From: Brevibacillus panacihumi W25 | GTDB lineage: Bacteria; Bacillota; Bacilli; Brevibacillales; Brevibacillaceae | Assembly (NCBI RefSeq): GCF_000503775.1 | Contig: NZ_KI629785.1 | Coordinates: 1,487,501 to 1,551,500, forward strand | DNA length: 64,000 nt | Direction: 5' to 3' | Part shown: piece by piece, positions 45,402 to 54,474 of the stretch | Numbering within the stretch: the first letter of the stretch is position 1 | Layout: every line of letters starts with the position of its first letter | Notes under the pieces: model-generated | Database searches by the model: none | Told to the model about the DNA's origin: nothing | What the model saw: only the letters and a program-made list of their open reading frames with translations | Program-made: the position numbers and the translations under genes

Positions 45402-46592
45402 TTATGCACCTGTAAAAATTTTTTGTCCATGCTGTTCCGTTGCCGCTCGTTTCGGCCTGCTGCGATGAACCAGACAGGCGGCGGCAAACGCCAACAGCTG
45501 CGCACCCATCAGCCAAAACATCGTCCACGGTTCCCACGCCTGCATCAGATACCCGTTGATCCCCGGAGCGAGAATACTGGCTACTCCGAAGTTAATCCCT
45601 GCTACGATGCCTACCGTCGGAATCAGGGAGCCTGGCAAGAGATCTGCCGCATAAGCCAGGCCAAGGGAATAAAAAGAGCCGACAGCCGCCCCGGCCACTG
45701 CCAACAGCAGCATCATCACCCAGACGTTCTCCCCCGCCAGCGGAAACAGGAAAAAGGCAGCCGCGCCAACCAGGGCGCAGACGAACATCACTTTTTTGCG
45801 TCCTACCCTGTCACTCAATGCCCCGAGCGGCATTTGCAGAATGATGCTCCCGACGATAAACGACGGCAGGATCAGGGACATCCACTCCAGCGACAAGCCC
45901 GTACGCAAGGCATACACAGGAAAGCTTCCATTGAGTGAAGTTTCCATGAAACCGTAGAGAAAAGCCGGAATCAGCGCCAGCCAGCCGATGCGCAGAACCG
46001 TTACATATTTGTTCTGCTTTTTCTCCGTCGGTCTGAACTCTTCGGGGTAGTCATTTTTGATTCGCGCCAGCAGCAAATAGGCGATGACGTACAGCACGAT
46101 CAACGCAGCAAACGGCACCCACAAGCCAAACGTCAGCAAGTTCAGGCCCAATGGACCAATCCCGAAGCCAATTCCAAAAGCCAGTCCGTAGATCGACAAG
46201 TCGCGTCCCCTGTTTTTCTCCGAGGTAATTTTCGTTACCCACATCTGGCTGGCGTAATGCAGACTGGAATCCCCCACCCCCATCAGCAAACGCAGGATAA
46301 ACCAGATCGTCAAGGAAGAGAAGACAGGGACCAGCAAGGTCGATCCCGTCAACAGCACCAGTCCCCAGAAGATCGTGTTTTTATAGCCCAGACGACGCAA
46401 GGGGATCTCTAGCCAAGGAGAGACGAGCACGATTCCCAGATACAAAGCCGTTGCATTCAAGCCATTGACCACAGAGGATACGCCTTGCTGCTCCAGCAAG
46501 ACGGCCAGCAATGGAATGGTCAAGCCTTGATTGGCTCCCGCGACCGCCACGACGACGATCAACACCCAAAAGGTGTAGCGCGATGATTGCAT
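45402..46592 (-). CDS. MFS transporter (probable drug efflux)
   Basis: A 396-residue major facilitator protein with twelve hydrophobic segments. The loop 2-3 motif region reads LEIPLRRLGYKN, and a second copy between segments 8 and 9 reads GALSDRVGRKKV. Family members are proton-coupled exporters; the position 18 bp after an ABC multidrug exporter gene suggests a shared export or resistance role (inference). ATG 46592 has a GTGAGGG site somewhat far upstream. Confidence 0.86.
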   Translation of the reverse strand: MQSSRYTFWVLIVVVAVAGANQGLTIPLLAVLLEQQGVSSVVNGLNATALYLGIVLVSPWLEIPLRRLGYKNTIFWGLVLLTGSTLLVPVFSSLTIWFILRLLMGVGDSSLHYASQMWVTKITSEKNRGRDLSIYGLAFGIGFGIGPLGLNLLTFGLWVPFAALIVLYVIAYLLLARIKNDYPEEFRPTEKKQNKYVTVLRIGWLALIPAFLYGFMETSLNGSFPVYALRTGLSLEWMSLILPSFIVGSIILQMPLGALSDRVGRKKVMFVCALVGAAAFFLFPLAGENVWVMMLLLAVAGAAVGSFYSLGLAYAADLLPGSLIPTVGIVAGINFGVASILAPGINGYLMQAWEPWTMFWLMGAQLLAFAAACLVHRSRPKRAATEQHGQKIFTGA

Positions 46593-46610
46593 GGTGTTGA
46601 ACCCTCACTT

Positions 46611-48689
46611 TCATGATCCCGATGCGGTAGCAGAAAGACTTCCTTGTTGGAGCTGGTACATTTTTCGATACAGGCCGTCACGACCCATCAGCTCCTCATG
46701 TGTCCCTCGCTCCACCACTTCCCCGCGCGACAATACCAGAATTTGATCAGCATGCTGAATCGTCGACAGCCGATGCGCGATGATGAATGTGGTCCTTCCT
46801 TGAGACAGCACGTGCAGTGCCTCCTGGATGGCAGACTCCGTCTCGCTGTCGATGCTGGCTGTCGCCTCGTCCAGGATCAGAATCGCGGGATCGCTGACCA
46901 GTGCACGGGCAAAGGAAATGAGCTGTCGCTGTCCTGCCGACAAGGTCGATCCCCGCTCCACCACCGGTTCGTCATAGCCGCCCGGCAACTGCCGGATAAA
47001 ATCATCCGCACGAACAGCTTTGGCTGCTTCGCGGATCTGTTCATCCGTCACGTGATCATTGTACATGCGTATGTTGTAGCCCACGCTTCCCGCAAAGAGA
47101 AACGGATCCTGCAAAACCAGACCGAAATGGCGGCGCAAGGATTGGATGTCCAACTCGCTCATTGGCGTGCCATCGATCAAAATCTGCCCTTTTGTCACGG
47201 GGTAATAGCCAAGCAACAGGTTCATTAATGAGCTTTTTCCCGAACCCGTGTGGCCAACCAAGGCGATCGTCTCGCCCGGTTTTGCCGTGAATGAGACATC
47301 TTTGAGCACGTATTCATCCCCGTTATAGGCGAAGGACACGTGATCGAACACTACTTCTCCCTTTGGTCGGGGAGCGGCCGTTTTCTTCTCATCCTCCTGC
47401 GCCGGAGTATCCAAAATCTCGAAGACCCGTTTGGCCGAAATATTCGCCTGCTGAAGCTGTGAGAGGCGATCCATGATCATGTTGATCGGCTCGAAAAAAC
47501 GCCCCATGTAATCGACAAAGGCAAACAGCGCCCCGAAGGAGATCGCGCTGTGAAAGGAGGCAGAGCCGAAGTACCAGACGATCAAGGTCAATGCCACCTT
47601 CCAGATCAGGTCGACAGCCGGACGAAGCAGGAACGATTCGACGTTGATTTCCTTCAGTCTGACTTTGAAATACTCCTCGTTCATCTGGGCGAATTCCTGC
47701 TGTACGCCCTTTTCGCGGCGAAACGCTTGCACGATCGTCATGTTTTGAATCATCTCGTTGATCGTCGCGTTCATGTCGCTGAGCCGAGTGCGTATAAGCG
47801 TGTAGTAGCGCGAGCTGTACTTGCGGTACACGATGACGAGCAAGACGAGCAGCGGCACCGTCACGCAGCAAAACAGAGCAAGCTCTGGCTGCAGCAGGAA
47901 CAAGGCGATCAATATTCCGACCAGGTAGAAACCGTTCTGCACAAAGGTAGCCAAAACGCTGACGTACAGCTCCCGAATCGCCTCTGTATCGTTGGTGACA
48001 CGCGAGACAAGTGAGCCTACAGGCGTCTTGTCAAAAAAGGAGACCGGGAGCTTTTGCAGATGGGAAAACAGCTTCATCCGCATCTGCTGGATAATCCGTT
48101 GCGCGATCTTTTGCAGCCACAAGATCTGAATGTAATTGAAGCCCGCCGACAAGAGGATCAGGACCCCATAGCCCGCAGATAGCCAGATAATCGGCTGGAC
48201 ATCTGCCGCATACATCCCTTTTACCTCTGCTGCCGTCAGACGAATGCCTGAGGCAGGCTCGGATTGGTTCACGCTCACTTCTACCCGCTCCCGGCCACTT
48301 TCCGCAGCGACCGGTGTGATCTGCTTTTCCCCGTTTTGCTCTACGATTCCCTCGACCAGGTAATACGTCATTCCTTCTGTCAGCACTGTCATCTGCTGAT
48401 CCTGCAAGCGATCCGGCGTTTCCCCGATCGCCGGCAACTTATCTTCCCGCACGTAATAATAGCCGTCCACTTCGACTGCGATCTTTGCAGCTGCCTGCGG
48501 CTTCTGCTCAAACTGGTACCAGGTCTGCTGAATGGCGAGGATGTGATTGTCGATCATCACCTTCGCCAAGAAGGGACCCGCCAGCTCTGCTCCCGTGCCA
48601 AGCACCAGAAGAAAAAGCGCTCCCGCGATTTGTTTTTGAAAGGGTCTGGCGAATGCCACTAACCGTTCCCATACGTTCTGCCCACTCAT
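46611..48689 (-). CDS. ABC exporter half-transporter, BmrD/YheH-like
   Basis: A 692-residue half-transporter: six membrane segments, with an extra outward loop of about 120 residues after the first (KMIDNHIL..., about 45-170), and an ATPase domain. It shows Walker A GHTGSGKSS, signature TLSAGQRQL and Walker B ILILDEATASID with the catalytic Glu. The length and outward insert match B. subtilis BmrD/YheH. It pairs with the upstream BmrC-like protein as an asymmetric multidrug exporter. ATG 48689 lies 15 bp after the bmrC-like stop. Confidence 0.9.
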   Translation of the reverse strand: MSGQNVWERLVAFARPFQKQIAGALFLLVLGTGAELAGPFLAKVMIDNHILAIQQTWYQFEQKPQAAAKIAVEVDGYYYVREDKLPAIGETPDRLQDQQMTVLTEGMTYYLVEGIVEQNGEKQITPVAAESGRERVEVSVNQSEPASGIRLTAAEVKGMYAADVQPIIWLSAGYGVLILLSAGFNYIQILWLQKIAQRIIQQMRMKLFSHLQKLPVSFFDKTPVGSLVSRVTNDTEAIRELYVSVLATFVQNGFYLVGILIALFLLQPELALFCCVTVPLLVLLVIVYRKYSSRYYTLIRTRLSDMNATINEMIQNMTIVQAFRREKGVQQEFAQMNEEYFKVRLKEINVESFLLRPAVDLIWKVALTLIVWYFGSASFHSAISFGALFAFVDYMGRFFEPINMIMDRLSQLQQANISAKRVFEILDTPAQEDEKKTAAPRPKGEVVFDHVSFAYNGDEYVLKDVSFTAKPGETIALVGHTGSGKSSLMNLLLGYYPVTKGQILIDGTPMSELDIQSLRRHFGLVLQDPFLFAGSVGYNIRMYNDHVTDEQIREAAKAVRADDFIRQLPGGYDEPVVERGSTLSAGQRQLISFARALVSDPAILILDEATASIDSETESAIQEALHVLSQGRTTFIIAHRLSTIQHADQILVLSRGEVVERGTHEELMGRDGLYRKMYQLQQGSLSATASGS

Positions 48690-48704
48690 GAAACGCTCTC
48701 CCTT

Positions 48705-50456
48705 CTAGCCTTGACCGGCTGCTACGTCCTGCTCCATCTGTTGACGGCGATACTGCTCGGCGTACCAGCCCCCCTGCTTCATCAATTCCTCATGGGTTCC
48801 ACGCTCCACGATTCTTCCCTCATCGAGGACAAGGATCAGCTGGGCATGCTGTACGGCCGACAAGCGATGGGCCGTGATGATCGTCGTTTTTCCTTGCCGT
48901 TCCTGGCGGAGATGGTGGACGATTCGCTCCTCTGTCCGCGCGTCGACGGCTGAGAGCGAGTCGTCGAGAATCAGAATATCCGCATCCATCAGCAAAGCCC
49001 GTGCAATCGAGATGCGCTGCTTTTGTCCCCCGGACAAGGTGACGCCCTTCTCCCCGACCATCGTTTCGAGTCCTTCACCAAATTGCGCGAGATCACGTCC
49101 CATCTCCGCCAGTTCGAGTGCGCGCATGACCTCTTGCTCAGTCGCTTCCGGCTTGCCAAAGGCCACATTTTCTGCAATCGTCCGTGAGAACAATAGATGC
49201 TCCTGCGGCACGTAGCCGATTTTGGCGCGCAAGGAATCGAAGGAAATCTGCTCGATCGGCACACCACCGAAGAACAAGGCATCCTTTTCCATCCGATACT
49301 GGTGCAGCAAGGTCCGGCACAGGGTGGATTTGCCGCTCCCTGTTCGTCCCACGATCCCCAATGTCTCACCTTCCCCCAGCGAAAAGGTGATGTCATGCAG
49401 GACAGGTTTGTCCGTCCCCGGATAGGTGAAGGTAAAATGGCGGGCTTCGATATGATTGGCCCCTACCTCTGTTACGGGGTGGGAGGTCTCATGAACGTCC
49501 GGCTCCTCCGCCAGCATCTCTGTCAGTCGTTTGAGTGAAGCGCTCCCCCGCTGTACGACGTTGATCAGCCAGCCAAACGCGAACATCGGCCAGATCAGAA
49601 GGCCCAGATACAGGTTGAAGGCGACCAGATCGCCCAAGGAAATCGAACTGGTAAAGACCAGATACGTGCCGTAGCCCAATCCGATCAGGAAGCTGAATCC
49701 AATAATGATGCCAATGGTTGGTTCAAACAGCGCGTCGATGCGCGATACATTCACATTTCGCTCCAGTGTTTTCTCGCTCACTCGGCGAAACGCCTCCACA
49801 TCCTGGTCTTCCTGAACGAAGGCCCGCATGACTCGCACGCCGGAAACGGACTGCTGAACGTGGTCGTTCATTTCTCCAAATGCCTCCTGCGCCAGGTAAA
49901 AACGCTCGTGAAGCAACCGTCCGTAGTAAGCGGTCGACCAGGCGAGAAACGGCATGGGAACCAACGCTGCCAAGGTCAGCTTCCAATCGATGGACACGAT
50001 CATCACGCCAAGCGTCAGTAGCGTCATAAACAGCGAATCCACCAGGGTCAAAACGCCCATGCTCGCTGTCCGCTCCACAGCTGGAATATCGTTGGTGGCA
50101 ATCGCCATCAAATCTCCGCTGCGCCTGCGTTGGTAAAAAGAGGGGGTCATGCGGGTCAGATGGCCAAACAGCCGCTCCCGCAGCACCCGCTCCAGGATCA
50201 GCGCCCCGCCATTGAGCAGGTACCGCCAGACGAAACGCATCACGTACAGCGCCACGCCTAACGAGAGCAGGATGAAGAGCGTTTTCGTCAGGCCAGACTC
50301 GGTCAGCGAACCGTTGCGAATCGCATCCACGGTCTCTCCGATCAAGCGTGGCGGCCAAAGCATCAGGACATCAATCGCAAACAAGAAAGCAATACCCACG
50401 GTATACCGTTTCCAGTGCTTCCGAAAAAACCAGGACAATTCTCGCAAGATGTACAC
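48705..50456 (-). CDS. ABC exporter half-transporter, BmrC/YheI-like
   Basis: A 583-residue half-transporter with six membrane segments and an ATPase domain: Walker A GRTGSGKST, signature TLSGGQKQR. The Walker B reads ILILDDSLSAVDART, with Asp in place of the catalytic Glu, so one of the two ATP sites is degenerate, exactly as in the BmrC subunit of BmrCD. Start is GTG 50456 after AAGGTG. A terminator-like hairpin at 50482-50512 sits between promoter and gene, as in the attenuated B. subtilis bmrCD operon. Confidence 0.9.
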   Translation of the reverse strand: MYILRELSWFFRKHWKRYTVGIAFLFAIDVLMLWPPRLIGETVDAIRNGSLTESGLTKTLFILLSLGVALYVMRFVWRYLLNGGALILERVLRERLFGHLTRMTPSFYQRRRSGDLMAIATNDIPAVERTASMGVLTLVDSLFMTLLTLGVMIVSIDWKLTLAALVPMPFLAWSTAYYGRLLHERFYLAQEAFGEMNDHVQQSVSGVRVMRAFVQEDQDVEAFRRVSEKTLERNVNVSRIDALFEPTIGIIIGFSFLIGLGYGTYLVFTSSISLGDLVAFNLYLGLLIWPMFAFGWLINVVQRGSASLKRLTEMLAEEPDVHETSHPVTEVGANHIEARHFTFTYPGTDKPVLHDITFSLGEGETLGIVGRTGSGKSTLCRTLLHQYRMEKDALFFGGVPIEQISFDSLRAKIGYVPQEHLLFSRTIAENVAFGKPEATEQEVMRALELAEMGRDLAQFGEGLETMVGEKGVTLSGGQKQRISIARALLMDADILILDDSLSAVDARTEERIVHHLRQERQGKTTIITAHRLSAVQHAQLILVLDEGRIVERGTHEELMKQGGWYAEQYRRQQMEQDVAAGQG

Positions 50457-50481
50457 GTTTTTTCACCTTCTTTACTAAGAG

Positions 50482-50512
50482 AAAAACGCGAGGAATTACC
50501 CGCGTTGTTTTT
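50482..50512 (-). terminator. Hairpin in the bmrC leader, possible transcription attenuator
   Basis: Minus-strand AACGCG, GG, 5-base loop, CC, (T), CGCGTT, followed by TTTCTC and flanked by A/T runs that extend the stem. It ends 26 bp before the GTG start, far from any upstream stop, so it can only act on the bmrC transcript (or on a short leader). B. subtilis bmrCD is controlled by such an attenuator with a leader peptide. Confidence 0.55.
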
Positions 50513-50526
50513 GGTGGTGATTTTCC

Positions 50527-50617
50527 AGCTTTCCTGCCGGGGGAGGAAAAAGGGAAAACTCCAGCTTGGTCAAGATCCCAAATGCCTTCGCTTTTTTCCC
50601 TTTTTCCTCGACCAGCT
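50527..50617. repeat. Dispersed palindromic repeat, copy 3 (internally deleted)
   Basis: A 91-bp version of the element. The outer stem GAGGAAAAAGGGAAAA / TTTTCCCTTTTTCCTC is perfect over 16 bp; the shared AGATCCCAAATGCCTTC block is kept, while the roughly 130-bp centre with the AAAGGCGGAAC pairs is missing. It lies between the GNAT terminator and the bmrC attenuator. It would be transcribed if the bmrC promoter lies beyond it. Confidence 0.75.
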
Positions 50618-50671
50618 TTGTCTGGTCCCCCTCAACCTTTTGACGGTTTCTCAAGGAGTGCAAGATGTATG

Positions 50672-50696
50672 AAAAAGGGTTGCACAGACGCAACCC
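50672..50696 (-). terminator. Terminator of the OsmC-GNAT unit
   Basis: Minus-strand stem GGGTTGC / GCAACCC with a 6-base loop, followed by TTTTTC, about 40 bp after the GNAT stop. Confidence 0.82.
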
Positions 50697-50737
50697 TCAT
50701 TTTGCTCCTATCATCGTAATTGACAGAATTTTACCTG

Positions 50738-51304
50738 TCAATTGCTTTTGCGCGACCGTAAATCCAGCCATTCGGAGCGCAGCATGCTGTATACGGCATG
50801 GTCCACATAGTGATCATACAGGAATTCATTTTGGCGCAGGACACCTTCCAGCGTGAACCCGAGCCGCTCCGGAATCGCCCGGCTTTTGGCATTGCCCGTC
50901 GCCGCCTGGATCGTCACCTTTTCCATGCCCCAAGAACCAAAAATCAAGCGATCCATATACGTCTCGACAGCCATGGACATCAAGCCTCGTCCCTGATACC
51001 CGGCCCCCAGCCAGTAGCCCAGGGAGGTTTTCTTGTTGATCCAGTCCAGGTTGTGAACACCCAAAGTCCCGGCCATTCTCCCCCTGTACCAGATTCCGTA
51101 ATGCGTTCCCTGGTTGTTGTTGTGCTGATTGATCGTCATCGCAATAAAATGGGCAGTATCCTCCACCTGCCTGGTGTAATCGAGCCAAGGAAGCCACTCG
51201 CGCAAATACGCTCGATTCGTATCGATCAGCCAAAACATCTCCGCTGCATCGGAAGGCTCCAATTGCTTGAGAAATGCATCTTCTGTCATCGGCAATACTC
51301 TCAT
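50738..51304 (-). CDS. GNAT acetyltransferase (RimJ/RimL type)
   Basis: A 188-residue acetyltransferase. The acetyl-CoA loop is visible in LGYWLGAGYQGRGLMSMAV, preceded by GTLGVHNLDWINKKTSLG, with the late motif NAKSRAIPERLGFTLEGVLRQ, all typical of the ribosomal-protein-serine acetyltransferase group. The acceptor is unknown. ATG 51304 follows AAGGAGGG and overlaps the OsmC stop by three bases (ATGA), so the two genes are translationally coupled. Confidence 0.9.
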   Translation of the reverse strand: MRVLPMTEDAFLKQLEPSDAAEMFWLIDTNRAYLREWLPWLDYTRQVEDTAHFIAMTINQHNNNQGTHYGIWYRGRMAGTLGVHNLDWINKKTSLGYWLGAGYQGRGLMSMAVETYMDRLIFGSWGMEKVTIQAATGNAKSRAIPERLGFTLEGVLRQNEFLYDHYVDHAVYSMLRSEWLDLRSRKSN

Positions 51305-51771
51305 CTCAATCCCTCCTTGGACTCCTCCGCTGGCATGGGGAGCTCTTGGCCGTTCAATATGACCTGCAAGATGATCTCGGCATGCAAAGATTTCGCCACT
51401 GGACAATACTGCTCGGCCTCCAGCTTCACAGCCTGCCAGATGCGCGATGGCGCAACTTCACCGGTCGCACGAAATGTAAGGTGGATCTGTGTGATCGCAT
51501 GGGGGAGCTTGGCCTCGCGAATCCCGTCGGCCTCGATTTCAAGAGATTCCAGTGATTGCCGCATCTTCTCCAGCAATTGCGTCACCCCGATGCCGATGCA
51601 ACCGGTCAAACCGACGAGCAGCAGCTCCAGCGGACTGTTTCCTGCTCCTTCGCCGCCGTATTCTTCCTTGGCATCCATCCGGACAGGATAACCACTCGGT
51701 CCGACGGCTTCAAATTGCCGTCTTCCCAACCATTGTGTTCTGACACCGATCCTTTTTTGCCCTTCCGCCAT
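51301..51771 (-). CDS. OsmC family hydroperoxide-reductase-like protein
   Basis: The OsmC fold is recognisable in a 156-residue protein: SPLELLLVGLTGCIGIGVTQ with the first Cys and QYCPVAKSL with the second, the redox pair of OsmC/Ohr enzymes. The family reduces organic hydroperoxides using lipoyl or thiol donors; this branch (YhfA-like) is less well characterised. I chose ATG 51771 behind GGAAGTGGGAT. It is followed by the overlapping GNAT gene. Confidence 0.85.
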   Translation of the reverse strand: MAEGQKRIGVRTQWLGRRQFEAVGPSGYPVRMDAKEEYGGEGAGNSPLELLLVGLTGCIGIGVTQLLEKMRQSLESLEIEADGIREAKLPHAITQIHLTFRATGEVAPSRIWQAVKLEAEQYCPVAKSLHAEIILQVILNGQELPMPAEESKEGLR

Positions 51772-51865
51772 CTGGATCCCACTTCCTTTTCTACTATCAT
51801 AACAGGAGTTGACCAAAAAATGGAGAAAAGCGTCCAGCCGCAGAATGCAGTGGACGCTTTATGTG

Positions 51866-52906
51866 CTAGGCCTTGCTTTTCGCAATCTCTTCCGGTTTGA
51901 AAATCCCTGTCTCCGTCACGATCGCCGTGATATAGGCTGCAGGGGTGACATCGAATGCGGGATTGTACACCTTGATGTCATCCGGCGCTACCTGCTTGCC
52001 CAGACCGTGCGTAATTTCTTCGCCAGGGCGCTCTTCGATCGGAATCTGTGCCCCTGTCGCCGTCTCCAGATCAATAGAAGAAAGAGGTGCGGCGACGTAG
52101 AACGGAATGCCATGGGCTTTCGCCAAAACGGCTACGCCGTATGTGCCGATTTTGTTGGCTACATCCCCGTTGGCCGCCACGCGGTCGGTACCGACGATGA
52201 CCGCCTGGACCTTGCCCTGGGACATGACCATTGCCGCCATGTTGTCGCAGATCAGCGTGACATCGATGCCAGCCTGCTGCAGTTCATACGCGGTCAGACG
52301 CGCTCCCTGCAGAACCGGACGTGTCTCATCGGCGAATACCTTCAGGTCCCAGCCCCGCTCCTTCGCCAGATAAAACGGCGCTGTCGCTGTACCGTAAGCT
52401 GCTGTCGCAAGTGCGCCGGGATTACAGTGCGTCAGAACACCCATTCCGTCTTCCAGCAAGGTAAGCAGATTCTCCCCGATCGTGCGGCAAACCTCCGCAT
52501 CCTCTTTTTGAATCGCCAGCGCTTCATCCAATACCGCTGCCTTGAGCTGGACTACATCTTTTCCGGCATCGCGCTGCACACGCGCCTTGATCCGATCCAA
52601 TGCCCAGAACAGGTTTACGGCTGTAGGACGGGAACTGCCCAAATACTCCGCCTTTTGGTTTACTTCAGCGATCAATGCTTCCGTTGTCGCTGCCTCGCTG
52701 TTGCGAACGCCCAAATACAAGCCATAAGCTGCCGCCATGCCAATCGCCGGGGCTCCCCTTACCTGCAGGTGGCGGATCGCCGCCCATACCTCTTCTGCAG
52801 TGGTCAATGTCAAATAGATCGTTTCTACTGGCAATTTCGTCTGGTCAAGCAAGACCAGCGCGTTATTCTCCCACTTTACCGGGGTAAGTTGTGAACTTGT
52901 TGTCAT
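51866..52906 (-). CDS. mtnA: S-methyl-5-thioribose-1-phosphate isomerase
   Basis: MtnA converts methylthioribose-1-phosphate to methylthioribulose-1-phosphate. The 346-residue protein has the catalytic Cys161 in [11 protein letters not shown] and Asp241 in [11 protein letters not shown], positions one residue from those known in B. subtilis MtnA. The eIF2B-like fold is clear. Its ATG overlaps the mtnK stop by four bases (ATGA). Expressed under the SAM-I riboswitch upstream of mtnK. Confidence 0.97.
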   Translation of the reverse strand: MTTSSQLTPVKWENNALVLLDQTKLPVETIYLTLTTAEEVWAAIRHLQVRGAPAIGMAAAYGLYLGVRNSEAATTEALIAEVNQKAEYLGSSRPTAVNLFWALDRIKARVQRDAGKDVVQLKAAVLDEALAIQKEDAEVCRTIGENLLTLLEDGMGVLTHCNPGALATAAYGTATAPFYLAKERGWDLKVFADETRPVLQGARLTAYELQQAGIDVTLICDNMAAMVMSQGKVQAVIVGTDRVAANGDVANKIGTYGVAVLAKAHGIPFYVAAPLSSIDLETATGAQIPIEERPGEEITHGLGKQVAPDDIKVYNPAFDVTPAAYITAIVTETGIFKPEEIAKSKA

Positions 52907-54132
52907 ACGGTTGCTGCCTCCTGGTAAAATTTCGCGGTAACGGAACGGACCAGATCGGTAATATCGGTCGACTCGCCTATCTTGGTGCGCTGCAAAATCA
53001 ACGCTTCCCCGATTGCGAGAGCCAGACGTTCCGCTTCTGCGCGCGTCTGCTCATCAGCGATCTCGTTCAGATCCGCCACTCCCGCAAGCCCAATGACGCG
53101 GCGCAGAATTTTGCAGCCTGCATATCCTGCCGTGTCCTGGATCAGTCGGTTCACATAGCTCTCCCACAAGCCTTCTACATGAGCGCTGCGCTCCTTGGCT
53201 TGCTTGTGCCAAAGCTGGACAAACTGCGAAACGAATTCGTTCCACACATCCTCTACCGTCTCCAACAGGTATTCGCGATACGATTCCCGTTCTCCTGGGT
53301 CAGCTTGCAATCCGTGCTGTCCTGCGTAGTTGAGCAGCAGATTGGCGATCACCGCACCGATGTCAAAGCCAAGCGGTCCATAGTAGGCGAATTCGGGATC
53401 GATCACTTTCAGGCTGGTCTTCGTCACGAAGATGCTTCCTGTATGCAGATCTCCATGAAGCAAGGCTTCTGCGCGCGTCAGAAAATCGTATTTCAGCTTG
53501 GCGATTTCCAGCTTCAGCGGCTTGTTCTGCCAGATCGCTTCCACTTCCCGCTGAATCAGCGGATTGAAGTTGTTGGTCGGCGCATTTTCATAAGGGTCTG
53601 TGAAAACGAGATCTTCAGTAATTTTGCATAATTCTGGATTGATGAATCTTCCGACAAGTGCTTTTTTCTCATACGGATGAGATCCGAGATCAGAGGTATA
53701 GAAAAGGGTGTGCGCGAGAAACTTGCCGATCTGCTTTGCGAACAGCGGATAGCGGTTGCCCTCGATCAAGCCTTTGCGCATGATGATGTGGTCTCCGACG
53801 TTCTCCATCACGGTCAAAGCAAGCTCTTGATCAAAATGGTACACCTGCGGCACCAGCTCCGGCACTCGTTTGTACTGGATTTGCAGGGCCTCGCTTTCGA
53901 TGCGGGCACGATCCAGCGTCAAGGGCCAAGACTCGCCCACCACGCGAGCATACGGCAGCGCCTGCTTCACGATGACGCTTTTTCCCGTTGCCTCCTCGCG
54001 AATATCAAACACCAGATTCAGGTTTCCGTCGCCGATTTCCCGGCTGGACAGGTCGGCTCCTTCTGAAAACAGCCCGGGCAATTCCTTTACATACTGTACT
54101 GCTTCTTGTTCTGTCAGCGCGCGATAGGCCAT
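52903..54132 (-). CDS. mtnK: Methylthioribose kinase
   Basis: MtnK phosphorylates 5-methylthioribose with ATP, the first committed step of salvage after nucleosidase action. The 409-residue kinase has the choline-kinase-like catalytic loop [14 protein letters not shown] and the metal block [19 protein letters not shown] 54132 follows GGGGAG. First gene of mtnK-mtnA; a SAM-I riboswitch and a strong promoter precede it. Confidence 0.97.
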   Translation of the reverse strand: MAYRALTEQEAVQYVKELPGLFSEGADLSSREIGDGNLNLVFDIREEATGKSVIVKQALPYARVVGESWPLTLDRARIESEALQIQYKRVPELVPQVYHFDQELALTVMENVGDHIIMRKGLIEGNRYPLFAKQIGKFLAHTLFYTSDLGSHPYEKKALVGRFINPELCKITEDLVFTDPYENAPTNNFNPLIQREVEAIWQNKPLKLEIAKLKYDFLTRAEALLHGDLHTGSIFVTKTSLKVIDPEFAYYGPLGFDIGAVIANLLLNYAGQHGLQADPGERESYREYLLETVEDVWNEFVSQFVQLWHKQAKERSAHVEGLWESYVNRLIQDTAGYAGCKILRRVIGLAGVADLNEIADEQTRAEAERLALAIGEALILQRTKIGESTDITDLVRSVTAKFYQEAATV

Positions 54133-54188
54133 AGTCTGCCATTCTCCCCTCTAGCTCTTTTTTGATCTATTCCTAAAAGAAATAAAAA

Positions 54189-54214
54189 ACCTCTTTTCTC
54201 GAAGAAAAGAGGTT
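54189..54214 (-). terminator. Riboswitch-controlled terminator before mtnK
   Basis: Minus-strand stem AACCTCTTTTCT / AGAAAAGAGGTT with a tight TCG loop and a T-run, 57 bp before mtnK. It is the expression platform of the SAM-I aptamer. Confidence 0.9.
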
Positions 54215-54253
54215 GTCATCGTACACGCATCAGGTAAACGTGCCCGTCTCCCC

Positions 54254-54392
54254 CTTATCTTCCAGACCACTTTTGTTTCTGCAGGAATTAGCACCGTGCA
54301 TGTCGCATATTGCAGTCGCGTTATGCGGCTGAATCGCGTCATGTCGGTTGCCGGGTATCATCGGGCCAGTCCCTCCACCTTCTCTGGATAAG
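54254..54392 (-). ncRNA. SAM-I (S-box) riboswitch controlling mtnKA
   Basis: On the minus strand the aptamer opens with CTTATCCAGAGAAGGTGGAG, then GGGACTGGCCCGATGA, CCCGGCAACC, and the 3' block GGTGCTAATTCCTGC, closing with AGATAAG, which pairs with CTTATC to form P1. These are the conserved S-box elements. SAM binding stabilises P1 and lets the downstream terminator form, so mtnK-mtnA are expressed when SAM is low. Confidence 0.95.
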
Positions 54393-54424
54393 GTATCCAA
54401 CGTATGCAGTTTTGATTAGTTTGA

Positions 54425-54453
54425 ATCATACAACCCGTGGTGGAAGCTGTCAA
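54425..54453 (-). promoter_or_regulatory. Promoter of the mtnKA leader
   Basis: Minus strand TTGACA (54448-54453), 17-bp spacer, TATGAT (54425-54430), about 30 bp before the riboswitch. A near-consensus SigA promoter. Confidence 0.85.
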
Positions 54454-54474
54454 CTCCCTTTTTGCTCCTGTACG

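Noticed and set aside
50496-50693. 65-codon minus-strand frame through repeat copy 3, considered as a bmrC leader peptide
   Set aside because: The frame is produced by the repeat; the other two copies carry stops or shifts in the matching frame, and it starts inside the GNAT terminator.
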